64,000 nt of DNA from Culex pipiens pallens (lineage: Eukaryota; Arthropoda; Insecta; Diptera; Culicidae): NCBI RefSeq assembly GCF_016801865.2, contig NC_068937.1, positions 116,413,068-116,477,067 on the forward strand. Reading direction: 5' to 3'. The notes beneath the pieces were generated by a model. The model worked only from the letters and a program-made list of their open reading frames with translations, searched no databases and was not told the origin of the DNA. Each line of letters starts with the position of its first letter. Position 1 is the stretch's first letter. Below, piece after piece: positions 22,735-36,384 of the stretch. Both the position numbers and the translations under genes were made by a program.

Positions 22735-24409
22735 TTTCCAGCATCAAGGATTACTGACCAGTCTAAATTGAATTACCAGAATTACTGGCAATATGTCACG
22801 AATTACTAGGATTTCCCAGAATTACTTGGGATTTCCAGAAACCACGCAGAATTGCTCAAATTTAAAAAAAATAACTTGCAATTACTGCCTAGCTTCCAGC
22901 ATATTGAGAAAAGTCTTTGGAATTGGATCGAATGACAGCTGTCAAACGCACAAAACCACGTGCTTGGTAATAGTGCGTCCAACCCGGGTATTCCCGGCAT
23001 AAAATTCCCGGGATTTTTATGTGTTGTACGGGGAATTCCAGGAATCAAACAAATTTCTTTATTTGGCCTGGAAATTACATTAGTATTACAATTTATAAGT
23101 TTGAACTTTTCTAAAATTTTACATTAATTGGTACCATTTTATTTGTTGTCATTTTGTTTTTAAGTTATCTTAAACCAATTTTTTGAGCTGTTTTAGTCAT
23201 GTCATATAGAAATAATTAAAAAAAAAATATTTATAAGATACTTATTTAACTTGAATTAGAAATGTGGTGCATATAAAATTTAAAGCAAAACAGAGAACAA
23301 CAAAAATTTGTTTAAGTTATCTAAAATCTGCTATCCTTGTTTAGATTGATATTAATAGTATTGAGCTAATTCTATAAATTTAAAGCTTTAAAAACATAAC
23401 AAATATTATGAAACCATAGATTTTATGACTTTTTCAAAAACTTCCGGGAATATATAAATATTTTTCTCATTTTCCCGGATTTTCCCTGGGAAAATTTGAC
23501 GTCCTGCTTGGAAATCATCGAACAATTGGGTAAACATCAACATCAGTTTGACACCTAATTTTGACGTTTGACAACTGATTTTGACGTTTGAGTGCTTTTT
23601 CATCCGAATACATTTGAATTACATCCGAATTTGCGGACATTCCGAATCCGCTCTGTACTTCTTACAACCATAAAGGCATCAAGGAAAAGCAAAATGCATT
23701 CTGCCGATTTACCTTTAAAGAATTACTAGTAGTTACTTCACAGAAAAAAATAGTCATATTCATCAGGAAATGGTGACAGGTCTTGTGTCAAACAAAAAAA
23801 TGATTAATATTACCTCAGAAAATGATGAATTTTCACTTGAATTTTCATCTGTTTTTGATGAATATTCATAAGGTTTACATTTTTACACATTTTTAATGTA
23901 ATTACTCAAAAAAGAGGTAATATTCAACTTACCAAATTTTCAACATTCCAAAATTCAACTTTTTTCTGTGTTGAATTGATGGGAAATACACGAATTACTG
24001 AGTAACTATGGAATTGCACGAATGACTACGGAATTACTAGGTAATTCCAGAATTACAGGAATTTCTGCAGAATTGTGAAGTAATTCTGAAATTACTGAAT
24101 TACTTACTCAAAATCCAAATGATCTCGTACTAGCTATAACTATGGTTTCTTACATGAAATTGATAGGCATCAAATAGAATCTGAAAAGGTTTATCGAAAT
24201 TATCTTTTTAACTGTTATTTTCTATTGTTTTATTATTTTCCGGGGTATATTTTCACAAACAAGAATCATGGTATTACCAGGATTACTGCGATTATTAAGA
24301 ATTACCAGGATTACCCTGGAATAACTCAGTAAATCCGGAATTACAGAATTACTTGCTCAAATTCTAAATAATTCCGGATTAGTGACCAGTCTGACACGAT
24401 GCTGGAAAT
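22735..24409. mobile_element. Family K element with GAATTAC repeats and nested inserts
   Basis: The outer ends are exact inverted copies of TTTCCAGCATC. Just inside, GGATTA(C/G)TGACCAGTCT is repeated in direct orientation at 22748-22764 and 24376-24392. The body is rich in scattered GAATTACT and GAATTACC motifs. Two insertions are visible. One at about 22975-23515 has CCCGGG-rich ends (GCGTCCAACCCGGG and GGACGTCAAATTTTCCC). The other at about 23739-23972 has ends like CACAGAAAAAA. No protein is encoded. Confidence 0.6.
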
Positions 24410-25778
24410 CCTTTGATGGGCTGTTTCATTAACTTATCATTAACTCTTTTAGATGTCTGTCAAAATCTGTAACACAATTGGGAAAAAATCAATTTTGAAA
24501 AGTTTATCAAAACACATAGAGTTGTAACAGACGTATTTCTTAGTGTGGTAAACAAAGAAATAGCTTTTCTGTACTCACAGTCATTCAGATCTGCAAAATT
24601 TCAATTCTAATAAAAAATGTCTTTGCTAAAGTGATTCCTTTGATTGTGTATGTCAGAAACAAATATCTCGCCATGTAAAATCTGCTCAGCATCGCAATTC
24701 ATCTTTGCGTGCGCCCCCACTTGAATTCAAAATCTGCCCTTTTTCTCACAGACAAAGAGGCAAATGATGCCACTTGTTTACACTAAATCAGCTTGCCCTT
24801 TTCGTTTTTTCGGGGGAGCAAACGAAAAATGGAATTGTCTTACGAGTTGAGTTGACTCCTGTGAGCTTTATTTTTCGTCAAAAGGGGATTCCCCTTGTGC
24901 TGTTGTGTGTGCCTTTTCATTCAACCGAACATCATTTTTTCAGCTTCTCCTCTCTTTGTGGAAATCATGACGTAATGATATGGTGTATTCTTTCTATCTG
25001 GGGAAAAAGGGCACCAGAATTGATTGAAATATAAATCTTCCACGTTTGCTCCCTTGGCGTTCGTCGTGTGGACACGTAAGAAGAAAGGTCCAATTGGGCC
25101 TACCGGAAGTCACCGGTTCAAAGATTTATGGTTCCCTCACCAGATTCTTCACTGGTAGTATTCACAGCACGTTGAAAGGAATCGACAGCAAATGAAAATT
25201 CCTGTTCATAACAATCAGCTCAAACGTTATTGTTTCTGTCATGTCACTTGCAAAAATGATGATATAACTTTAGGCTGGTATAAACTTTTGGCGATTGAAA
25301 AATCTACTTGAAAATACCTCACCGTAAAAAAATACTAATATGAATCCATCATTTCACAAACACCTAAGGATTCATCATCTTACGCTAGCTTCCCTTCCCG
25401 TCATACGTGTTCTGGCATGTGACTGGATTCCGGAGAGATTTGGCCACGGGATTACAAGCTACTGCGTACGGTACGCCATTACTGCGATGTCTGATGGCGT
25501 CGGATACCATTACTGCGCGTATCCGCACCTACAGATTCCATGAAGATTTTGCCAATCTATCATCTGGTTATTGCGGTTCAGTTCCCAGGAAAAAAAAAAA
25601 TGACGAAGAAGAAGACGCAACTCTTCACGGCTTACACCTCCGCACAGATGGGCGTTACTTGCTCTGAAGAATGGGGAAGATTCGTCGAAGTTAATGTCGA
25701 AGACTGATGAAGTCACTAGTTCATTGCAAGAAAGTAGGAAAAAATGAATCAACACAGTGAGCGAATGAAAATAACACT
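24410..25778. other. No gene seen; unique sequence
   Basis: Mixed-composition sequence. Frames at 24774-25034 and 25340-25667 lack domains and splice support. No repeat shared with the rest of the window is seen. Confidence 0.4.
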
Positions 25779-25840
25779 TCTGCAGGGATTGAACTCACGC
25801 TCTGTTGGATGAATGTCTTACACGATACCCAAATGCTACG
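25779..25840 (-). other. tRNA-like remnant
   Basis: On the minus strand, an A-box-like TAGCATTTGGGTATCGTG precedes a B-box-like GAGTTCAATCCC at roughly tRNA spacing. Acceptor pairing is absent. It is likely the head of an old SINE. Confidence 0.35.
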
Positions 25841-27882
25841 GTAGCTTAAAGATTGCAAAGCGTTACATACTATACTAGAACTTGCATACAATCAATCGTT
25901 TCTTGCAAGCAAGAACTACCTTCAGGTTTACGTTAGAACCAATAAACACAATTTACCGTAGCTTGCTTTGTGTTAATCACAGCCCATTGATGCAGAAATT
26001 AGTGCCCATTGGTCACGATGATTGGAATCGTCCTCGGCGGAAACAGCCCCCGAGTGATGTGCGCTCGTTAGGTCGAGGGCTTCCCCCATCAATTTCCACC
26101 GTAAGAATAGACCAATGGAAAAGCTGTGTTTCGTTCCGAACCCAAACCCTTCGCATTTCGCCGTTTCTTTTCTAGAGTTATTTACGGAACATTTCCCGGC
26201 CCGGCAGTTGGGAGCACGCGTTTGATAAATCGGTTTCTTTTTCTGAGCCACATTAGGCGTGGGTGTAAAAAAAAAAGAGTGAAAGCTTGTAAAAGCTCAC
26301 ATCAACCTGACGTGGTGTTGAAAGGCCACCTCCGTTCAGGGATATTAGGGCGCCCACCGCCGTCATCGGGTGTAACCAGATGCGGAGGTTATCAACGATC
26401 AAGTATAACTTTGATGAAAATTAAATGCACAAGATTTTCGAACATTCACATACTATTTCGAAAGGTCAGCGGTCACATTTGTTGACTTAAATTATTCGTT
26501 CACAATTCAAGGAAACAAAATAACTGCAATTGTGAAGTAAGATTATGAATAACAACAAAAAAAATGGCAATATTTTTATCAACTCATGAATTTCCAATCA
26601 AGTCCTCGATAAATCAACACCATGTCAGCTAGAAATCTAAAAAAACCTCTTTGCAACGGATTAGCAGCTTCTTCACTTCACAGTCCAATGCTACTGCAAC
26701 CCAAAAAAGGGAGAGGAGTTAAAAAGACGTCCCAGAGACAACCCTGTAAGGAACCTCAAAAAACGCTCATATATTTCAGCTTAGTGACAATTTTCCAACC
26801 TAGCGAGCCTCGCAATCAGGTTGGTCGTGTGAAAATCCACTCCCCCCTCCCCTACCACCATTTTCACGAAAGAAAAAAGCCAGTTGCAAAAGCTACAATA
26901 AAATGCTGGAAGATAAACAGGAAATGTTCGGGGTCGGTGGGTCCCTTTTTTTTGCCAGAACCCGTAGTCTTATCAAGATGTGATCCTTTTGCGAAAACGA
27001 GGAAAAAAAATGATGAAAAGGAAACAATTTCTTGGCCATCCTGACAGAGCAGAGCTCGCTGGAAATGGTCGAGGATTAGTGTGAAATGATCCTGCTTTCC
27101 TTTCTTTCCCCTCCCGAGCCGGTGTGTGGTGAAAAGGACTCCAATATCCTGAAATATGACGATATCTCATAACCGGGGTTCTGTTTCCAACCCCCCTTTC
27201 TCCCTTCCACAGTCCGGTGTGATAAATTTAAAGCATGCGATAATAAAACTCTTCTTTGATAAATAAAACAGAAAAACTTGCTGCCATTCCAGCAAAGTGC
27301 AATAAGTTGTCGCATATATTTTTGCCGTTTGACATTTTCATCCCTGTAATACTAGGACGACGGAGGACGGAGACAATATGCAAATTTTCAACATATTTCA
27401 GTGTGCACAAAAACACACACACACACAGACACGTGAAACACGCACACACGAAAACGTTTTTATTTGCACCCAGCACTACACTTATTGTCTGTGTGCAAAG
27501 AGTGAGATTTGATAGTTGGAGTGGCGATGCACTGCATGTCGACCGTTGTTTGGAATTTAAAGTTGTCCAACGAACATGTCGACAATTTTATGACGCCATC
27601 GATATGGTCCGGAGACAGCCAGCTTGGTGCTGTGTGCAACCAAAAGTCACGTACGTCCTGTCAGTTTGAGTTTATGGAAATGTCGTCCGATTTCAAGCTG
27701 TAAAAATTGTTGTTTTTTTTCTGTGGATTTTGACAAGGTATCTAGAAATCTTTGCACTGTATTGTAGCATTCTATCGTTTCAACAACCTTTCATTTATTT
27801 ATCTGAAAATATGTTTTAAAAGTTGAATACAATAAGATCTCTTTTAATTTTTTTATAGGATGAATGGATGAATGTTTTATAT
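25841..27882. other. No gene seen; unique sequence with a CA tract
   Basis: A CA microsatellite lies at about 27412-27428. The 140-codon plus frame at 26622-27044 is basic and low in hydrophobic periodicity, with no domain, and I do not call it a gene. Confidence 0.4.
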
Positions 27883-28079
27883 GGGTAATTCTTCGCCAAC
27901 TTTCATAAAATCGGAAAAAGTTGACCCGACCATTTAACTGTTATTTGACGTTGTTGATGATTTGATAAAAAAAATGTAAGTCCCTTAGAGGAGAAAATTG
28001 TGACGTCAGAAATTCAAAAACACCCAAAAAGCAAAAACTGGAAATTTGGTTTATTGGACCTTTTAAAAAAAAACTCCAG
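27883..28079. mobile_element. Fragments of family G and family E MITEs
   Basis: GGGTAATTCTTCGCCAACTT at 27883-27902 matches a family G end. At 28008-28079 the right half of a family E MITE (ACACCCAAAAAGCAAAAA to AACTCCAG) is present without its left half. Confidence 0.6.
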
Positions 28080-29602
28080 ATATCTATATGAAACTAAACA
28101 GGAACCAAAATATAATAATCGGAAATTTCTGTCATTTTCTTCATATTTTCTGAATTACAAACAAGCGGATGCACGTAGAGAAAATCTTTTATTATTATGT
28201 TTTTGTGGATTTTGTTTTGTTGATTTTTTGAGAAACATTTTTGCCATCCCATATCATCCATTTTTTCAACAAAAATATCAGGGATCAACATCAAATGTTT
28301 GTAGAGATGTGCACTTAAGAAACATTTGAGTGTTAGCTGTTTTGAAGATTTTAAAACAATAACATGTAAATTCAGGCTCTCAGTAGTCTGCGAACTTTGA
28401 TGGATTTTGTGCTTTTATCTCCAATTGTCAATATTCAAGGAACCATCGAAGAAGAGAAACAGCAGTTCACTGAACGATGCAAAATGAAGACTCGCACTTG
28501 ATTGAAAATATGTAAGGGAACTATACCCTTTTTCAGCCTATTTCTATTATAAGCTTATCAGCACTTTGATCATGAATTACAGCTTAAATAAAGTGTTTTT
28601 GACTGTTCCAAAGTAACAAAAAGCTCAAATAAGAGCGAGCAAGCAAGTCTCCATTGTTGATACATCTGAAAATGTTTATTTAATGGCGGAAAACAGCAAA
28701 AGTGATGAGAATTGGTCGAACGGCTTAGAGTGATTAAAATGGGTATACTTCCCCTATTTCCCTTACCATGAGAGAGAATCATGGCAACGTCCAGCAAACA
28801 TAAACAATCAAATGTCAAATACCCAAATAACTTCGTTCCGCATAAAATTCTACCCTTCGAGTTAGAGAAAATGTCGATTAATGAAGATAATCGAAGAATG
28901 CTGTTTGAAAGGACATAAGAATTCATCGGTAAATGGAGCAATATTGAGAACGAGAAGCTCGACAACCAGTGAGTCGACTGTGATCGATTGAAACCTCTTA
29001 AAAAATGGCAACAGTGGGAAATATCTAAACACCCGTGAAAATACCGTCGACTCTCTGGCTTTCGATCTTCTCGTAATCAATATTGCTCCAGCTGTCAATT
29101 AAATTGTCAGTCCCTTCAAGCAGCATGCTCCGATTTTTCGTTTTAAATTTGATACCTCCTGCTTTCGTTAACGAGAGAGTCCACTGTACTGCCCATGATC
29201 ACATAAATGTCCCATATGCATTTTCATCGTTTTTGAGTAAATGATGCAGTTTGGTTCAAAATTGTGTGCTGTTTCAGAAAAGCCTATAACATCCAGTACT
29301 TTGTTCTAGAAATCAGGAAGAAATTCTGTTTTTTCGCGAAAACTTAACACGTAGCCTTATATGTGGGACAAACTTCAAATGCGTTTTTCTCAGCATGCTG
29401 TTTTTTCATATGGAACATTTATGCGAACATGGGTAGTGTATACGTCTGTAGTCCAAAAATTTCAAATATAAACAAAACTTAATTTTTTTTCTATTAAATT
29501 GAAAACTTTATTTGAAACGTTTATAAAGGAATTTTCACGATTACGATCGATTACACATTTTAAGTATACTTATTTTCCGTAGTTGGATTTTACCCATAGA
29601 TA
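28080..29602. other. No gene seen; unique AT-rich sequence
   Basis: The minus-strand frame at 28570-28965 (131 codons) is leucine- and serine-rich, with no domain and no supporting splice structure. Confidence 0.4.
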
Positions 29603-29670
29603 CCGTAAACCGGGGTTACATTGAGAGGATTTCAATTAGGTTTTGGAATATTTTCTAACTGTTCAAGTTC
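29603..29670 (-). mobile_element. Fragment of family N element
   Basis: ACCGTAAACCGGGGTTACAT and the following GGATTTCAATTAGG-type sequence match, in reverse, the right end of the family N element near 41840-41903. Confidence 0.6.
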
Positions 29671-29739
29671 TTCTCAAGACACAAGGCCACACAAGTTCCA
29701 TGCACTATTTATGAAAAAAAAAGTTTTTTTTTTCAATTG

Positions 29740-31458
29740 GAGCAGTTCTCCCAAATTTCGGTCATTCGTTTTTTTTTTGTATTTTTTAATCCTACTGAAA
29801 CTTTTTTGGCGCCTTCGGTATGCCCAAAGAAGCCATTTTGCATCATTAGTTTGTCCATATAAATTTCCATACGAATTTGGCAGCGGTCCTTACAAATATG
29901 TTGTATGAAAATTCAAAAATCTGTATCTTTTGAAGAAATTTTTTATCGATTTGGTGTCTTCGGCAAAGTTGTGGGTATGAATAAGGACTACACTGGGAAA
30001 AAATGGTAGACGGTAAAAAATTTGTTGGTGATTTTTTATTTAATTTTTTTGTCATTCAAACTTAATTTGCAAAAAAAAAACATTTTCTGATACGTTTTAG
30101 AGGACATCAAATGCGAACTTTTCAGAAATTTCCAATCGTGCAAAAAATATTTGACCGAGTTGATTGTTTTAATCAATACTGATTTTTTGTTTTCAAAAAA
30201 TCAAAATATTGATCGCAAAAATTTTCCAACTTCATTTTTCGATGTAAAGTCAAATTTGCAATCAAAAAGTAATTCAGTGAAATGTTGATAAAGTGCACCG
30301 TTTTCAAGTTATAGCAATTTTCAGGTAACTGTTTTGAAAACAGCCGCAGTTTTTTTTTTGAAATAAGTGCACATGTTTGCCCACTTCTAAAAAATAGTTT
30401 TGAAAATCTGGGAAATTTCTCTTTATTTTGCTTTTTTGAGCTTTGTTGATACGACCCTTAGTTGCTGAGATATTGCCATGCAAAGATCTAAAAAACAGGA
30501 AAATTGTTATTTTCTAGGTCTCACCCAAACAACCCACCATTTTCTAACGTCGATATCTCACCAACTAATGGTTCGATTTCCTACAATTTTAAAATACGAA
30601 ACATTCGTGAAATTTCCGATCTTTTCGAAAACAATATTTTCAAATTTCAAGACTAACATTTTAAAAGGGCCTAACATTCAATATTACGCTCTTTTTTAAT
30701 GTTAGTCTTAGTTTTGAAAATATTTTTTTCGAAAGGATCGGAAAATTTCACGGATGTTTAATATTTTAACATTGTAAATCGGACCATTAGTTGCTAAGAT
30801 ATCGACATTAGAAAATGGTGGGTTGTTTGAGTGAGACCTAGAAAATATAAATTTTCCTGTTTTTTTAATCTTTGCATGGCAATATCTCAGCAACTAAGTG
30901 TCGTATCAAGAAGGTCCGAAAAAGCAAAATATAGAGAATTTTCTCAACTTTTCAAAAAGATTTTTTCAAAAGTTGGCAAACATGGGCACTGATTTATAAA
31001 AATGAAAAACTGCGACTATTTTGAAAAAAGTTACCAAAAATTGGTTATAACTTGAAAACGGGGCACTTTATCAAAATTGCACTAAAGCACTTTTTGATTG
31101 AAAATTCAATTTTACATCGAATAAAAATAGTGTTTTTTTGCAAATCAAGTTTTAGTGACAAAAAGTGAAATTGAAATTCACCAAAAATTTTGGTTACCGT
31201 GTATCATTTTTTTCAGTGTAATCCTTTGGCGAAGACACCAAATTGATCAAAAAATTCCATCAAAAGATGCAGATTTTTGTAATTTCACATATCATTTTTG
31301 TATGGACAGCTGCCAAATTTGTATGGAAAATTATATGGACAAACTAATGATGCAAAATGACTTCTTTGGGCATACCGAAGGCACCAAAAAAGTTTCAGCC
31401 GAATTAAAAAATACAAAAAATAAAATTAAAGAAAAACCGATTCCGTAGAGAACTGCTC
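29740..31458. mobile_element. Family A fold-back element, copy 2
   Basis: It starts GAGCAGTTCTCC and ends GAGAACTGCTC. The two arms meet near 30660-30710, where AACATTTTAAAAGGGC mirrors itself. The arms are more diverged from each other than those of the 42.6-kb copy. I see no matching target duplication at the flanks. Confidence 0.8.
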
Positions 31459-34400
31459 TGAAGAAAAAATACCGATTTGGTAGAAAATGGCTCATTGTGC
31501 TTAAAAATTAGCTGCATTGAAAACTCTTATTTTGAAGTCTGGGTTGACTTTGATAGTCATAGTTTTTTCTTGTTAAAATCAGACTGTTTCAAAATTTTTT
31601 ACGTCAAATGTACCATCACCAAGATTGGTGATATAGTTTCTAAGAAAAAAAAAGCAATGTTTATACTTAGACAACTAAGTTAGAAACTTTTAAATAAAAA
31701 AAACATACAGTCCATACTCGATCATCCGAAGGCTTTGGCAAAATTTCACTTCGTATAATTGAATCACAAAAAAAAAAATTCAGGTAAAATTGTTAAAAAA
31801 TCACACTGTTGACTGAAATTTGTTCAAACTAGTTTTGTTTATAAAATTATCGATTCATATTGCATTTATTATTGAATTCAAAGTACAAATCAAAGATTAA
31901 AAAAACTATGAGAACCAACAAATGTCATTGTATCAATTATATCTTTTTAAGAATGCCAAACCAGAATTTTGCGCAATTGAGCTTGGTGCTGGTTTGTGAA
32001 ACTGCAATGAAAATCTGTCACTGAAGCTCGGCTCCGTTTCAGTGATACAGTGTTGTTACTTAGGAACGGTGATTTTGCGAATCGCCGAAACCGGAAAAAT
32101 TCAATTTTCGTAATGCAGTGCTCACACCCGTCAAAAACACTATCCATTTCTGAAATTTACTGCACCGCTTAGGCACATTCCAGGTGTGGTTGTGCTAGCC
32201 GAGCTTTTCCTCGAAAAAGTGGGCAAAATAGTTATGTGGCCTCCTTAAACCACTTTTGTACGTGTGTGCAGAGTTTAAATGTGCACAATTCAAAAGTTTT
32301 GTTAATTTCTTCAACTACCTTTATTTGCATTTGTATTTCGTTTAGATACAGGTCGAATCTCTTAATTTTTGGGTTTTATATATGGTTTTTTTACTGTTCA
32401 GGAAGCAATTGTTCTGGGAAAGCGGAAAGTTCAGGTGGCGACGTTTATGGCTGAAGCTCTTTTGTGACCGTTCTACCGCTTTGTGACCATAAAACCGTCT
32501 TCGGCTGGAATTGGCTGTAAAATTGCACTGCTAAACTGGTTGGTGGATTGTGAAAATTCTTCCTAAAGCGGTTGCCATCTGTATGACACTTGAACAGTTT
32601 ACAGTTTTTTCAAAAGCATAAGGGTTGTTTGGTACGCCAGGACGAAGATTACAAAGATGTAATTTTATAGCAAAAATGCATTTTTCGGAATAAAATCATT
32701 GAGAAACTAGCAAATTTACACGTTAAGAAAAATATCCCCAAACTCTGTTAGACAACTGTCACTTGCTACAGCGGAAGCCCAATGTTGATCACTTTGCCGT
32801 CAGCGATGCAAAGTCAACTCAACTTCTGTTTAGACCTGCCAATGGAGGAGTTAATTTGAAACATAAATAGACCCCCCAACCCAAGCGAGCAGCCTCTTGC
32901 GAACATCCTTTTGTAAGTTTGGAGTATTTGTCGACTGATTCTTGCCCAAATGTCGCGCCAGCGTCGAGAACCTTGCAAAGCCATCCGTCAACCAGTCAAC
33001 CGGTACAGTGAAACCCTGGTATTGCGACCATTTGGAGATTGCGTTTCACTCACTCGACAAACTTCTGAAAGGTGTCAAACTAGCACGGTTCAACCGTAGC
33101 AACTCAGCAGAAGCAACGCGCTGTCACATAATGCTCGAAATGTGGGTCTGAGCCCGCGGCAGTCCCGTACGACACTTTTGTTCAATTAGAGGCTGCAAAT
33201 CTGTCACGATGATGAGGTTGACAGATGAGGGTTAGGTCGGTTGAGGAAGGGGTGAAGCTTGTTTGTTACAGTCCGACAGCGAAAGTTAATTTCGGTTGAT
33301 GCCAAGCAAATGTTTTGCTAAAAACAGAGTTGTTGAGGTTTGCCATGAAATTATTGTCATTACTTTTTTTAAAATAAATTTGTATTTTGCTGATTTTTTT
33401 TTTTGTAAAAGATTGATTCAAATGCAGATTATTTCAGCTTTAAACCTCTTTTTCATCTTTAAAAAAATGCTCCTAAAATTACCCGTAAACTCATTTTTAC
33501 AACCACTTTAACCGATAATTCCAGTTAGCAGCAGAGCTTTAATAAAAACTTTAGCTGGTGATGGGAATACCATAGTTACGACCCGTGACCAAGCACACTC
33601 ACGAAAAACACACACTCACTCCTCCTCCTGACATCTCGGAATCCCAAACTCAGTGAAACATTAAATTTCACTTACGGTGATTGCCATCATCCCGGGCTCC
33701 CAGGATACACAAGTCTTACTCAATCAGGCTTCAGCAGAGGAGAGGTAGGACGGCGTGGACGGTGGATCAAATCTGAAAAAAAAATCAAAGTTTAATGAAC
33801 TTTAATTTGCCTACCCAATTTTTTTTTTGTTATTTTTGTCATTTTTAACTTTTGATATTTTGATCAAATAGTGCAGGCATACTGTTTGAAGTAGTTGTCA
33901 AACGCGTGGAAACGTGCTGTGGTGAATTTATTATTGCCGTGGTGAGTTTGAAATCATTTAAATTTACCGTTAAATTTCTGATTGCTGGATTTGAAATATT
34001 GGTTCGTATGCATGGTTGTGGCAAAAAAGTCGATGCAAAAGAATGTTGATTTAAAAAAAACTAGATAACTCTTTTATATATTTTTTTAATGCTTGCCACG
34101 CAAAATTTCAACATTTTTTTCTCATTTCTCCCACTGTGATCGAATCGAAAAAAAATCGGACAAAAAGCTTCCACCAAAGTGCCACAAGTTCATCGATTTA
34201 TTTACCACAAAGTCGATAAAAACAGTGTGGCCAGCTTCCTTTCTCTCTCGCACTCGCAAGCGAGCAGAAAATATTTTTCTCGTTAGTAATTTATAACTTT
34301 TTTTTGCGTGCTCTGCTACCGCAAGCGCTACATGAGCTAAACCCGCACCGGGCTGTCATGTCGGGCACGAAATAAATATTTGATCCTATGGATTGGGATT

Positions 34401-35308
34401 TTTGATCCCGGCTGCGGTACGCCAAAAGTGCGTTGGGGTTGTTTATTTACGACAGAGACCAAAAATGGACATGTGTTAAGATTATTTTTGTCTGGTTGGT
34501 TGAAAACTCAATTTTGGAGCGGTTGCCGTAATTCAATTTAATCGTACATAATTTGACAATTTAATTTGTTTATTTTAAATGCCTGAAGTTGCAGCACATG
34601 TTGCACTTCAAAATAGTTCGCCAAACCAAAACCAGTTAATGAACCAGAAACCATATTTTGAAAGTCACGTTTCGGGATGAAAATTTGCTGGTTGGCTCGT
34701 TAATCATGTGAGTGAGCTTCTGTGGTGCAGTGATGGTGGTCCTGGTTTGTTGAAAGCTTCCTCATTTTCACTACCTGGCGTTGACGTTTCATTAATGTTC
34801 GAGTTGGTGCGGATGTGCGACTTTATGGGAAGATAAATGAGCATGCATTTAAATACGGTGCAACCACGTGTGCACAGGTAAATGGGGCTCGTTATGCAAC
34901 TTTCATCGATTAAAGTGAAAATTTAGCTGATGTTTAAAAGTGTCAATGCAATTTCTGTATTTAAATCATAAAAATTAAAAATGCCTGAAACATTTTCCAT
35001 CGATTTCTTATGTCCAAATAAATCATTTTGCGTCATTGGTTTTTCAACCCAAGTCTCAAACTTGAGACTGTCCATACAAAAGTGCTATTGAAACGTTCGA
35101 AAACCTTTTATCTTGAGAAGGGATTTTATTAACGATTTGATTTCTTCGGCAAAGTTGTAGGTTATGTTTAGAACTTTTAAGAAAATTATTAGAAATTCCT
35201 GATTTTTTATTTTATTTGTTAATATAAAACTCTATTTAACAAACTGAGTCTGTAGCATTGCATTGTAGCAAAAAAAAAATGATTTTGATATATTTCTTAA
35301 TGTAATTA
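31459..35308. other. No gene seen; 3.8 kb of unique sequence
   Basis: This is the longest stretch without a repeat I can define. It includes GC-richer patches near 32960-33160 and 34200-34420. Open frames are at most 73 codons and look random. I see no paired acceptor and donor around an open frame. Confidence 0.4.
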
Positions 35309-35834
35309 TTTCGACGTCGTCGTGCTATCTTGTCGCACCCGCCATTTTGACGTTCCGAGAAAAACGCATTTTAATGTTTGACCTTGAATATTCAAAAACG
35401 TGAGCACGCAATGTAAACAATAACAAACACGTTTTGTTTGGCTCACCATTCTGTGCATTGTCCCAAAGTTTGGTTGAAGTTGGTTGCTGGAGTCCCGAGT
35501 TATAATTACAAATGTTTACGGTAGTCTAGCTTGTACGTGCGACAAACGCATCCTGACTTTCCTGGCCTGAAATCCCTTTGGCCTTTTGTCGCACTTACAT
35601 CAATTTTCATGGAGTGACAAGATAGCACGACAAGATTGAAACTACTTTCATATGTAAAGTGACAAAAATGCACGGAGTTTTTTCGGTTTTTGTTGAATAT
35701 CTCAGGATTGAAATCGAATTTTGGGGATCTGTGAAGGTCAAAAAGTGAGGCATTGTGAGCTGCACAAAATGGCGTTCTTAACTCAATTTGGCCCAAAATG
35801 CACGTACGACAAGTTAGCACGATGGCGACGATTT
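35309..35834. mobile_element. Family H element, copy 1, uninterrupted
   Basis: It runs from TTCGACGTCGTCGTGCTATC to AGTTAGCACGATGGCGACGA. The motif GACAAGATAGCACGAC or its complement occurs at the left end (about 35320), in the middle (about 35617-35632) and at the right end (about 35808). This copy supplies the empty sites for the C and D insertions at 7354-10168. The 139-codon minus frame within it recurs in the other copy but is interrupted there, and I do not call it a gene. Confidence 0.8.
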
Positions 35835-36384
35835 GGTTTAAAAAAACATTCCTTAAAAATGTATCAAACAGCAATTCCATTTGAAAAGGGCACATACCGA
35901 AAAAAAGTTCCTTGATCGGACTCAATTTTTTTTTCCTGTTTTTGAGTAAGTTACTTCAAATTTTCCGAGGAATCCGATACAAATATTTTTAGACATAGAC
36001 ACTTTGGTCCAGACACGGTCAAAACGCCATTTTAGGTTGTCATACGACTTTTTGAAATGTTTGGCTAGTTTTTTCGATCCTCAACTTAATTTCCTTGAAA
36101 GGCCAACTAACCACCTTTTATTTGCATCCAAGGCAGCAAAATTGACGAAAATGGAAACTTTTGAGACCACCCTAGCATGGAGTAGGTCACCCTAATGGCC
36201 AAACAAAAAATAAGGGTCTAATTATTTTGGCAATGGAGCTCTTAGAATAATTTTGAGCCCGATCGAAAAACTTTTTTTTCGTTTTATGCCCTTTTCAAAT
36301 GCAATTGCTGCAAAATCAAATTATTCGATCTGCAGCATTGCTTTGGCGTTCTCGATTGCAAGATTTCTGATCAGATAAATCTCG
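35835..36384. other. No gene seen
   Basis: AT-rich sequence precedes family B. It may include the diverged left end of that element, since the right end GAGCAATTCC-type terminus has no clear left partner. Confidence 0.4.

Noticed and set aside
26622..27044. 140-codon plus frame
   Set aside because: No domain, no splice signals, and its composition matches translated non-coding DNA.
35506..35925. 139-codon minus frame shared with 7289-7636
   Set aside because: The sharing is due to the family H repeat; the frame is interrupted in the second copy and has no domain.
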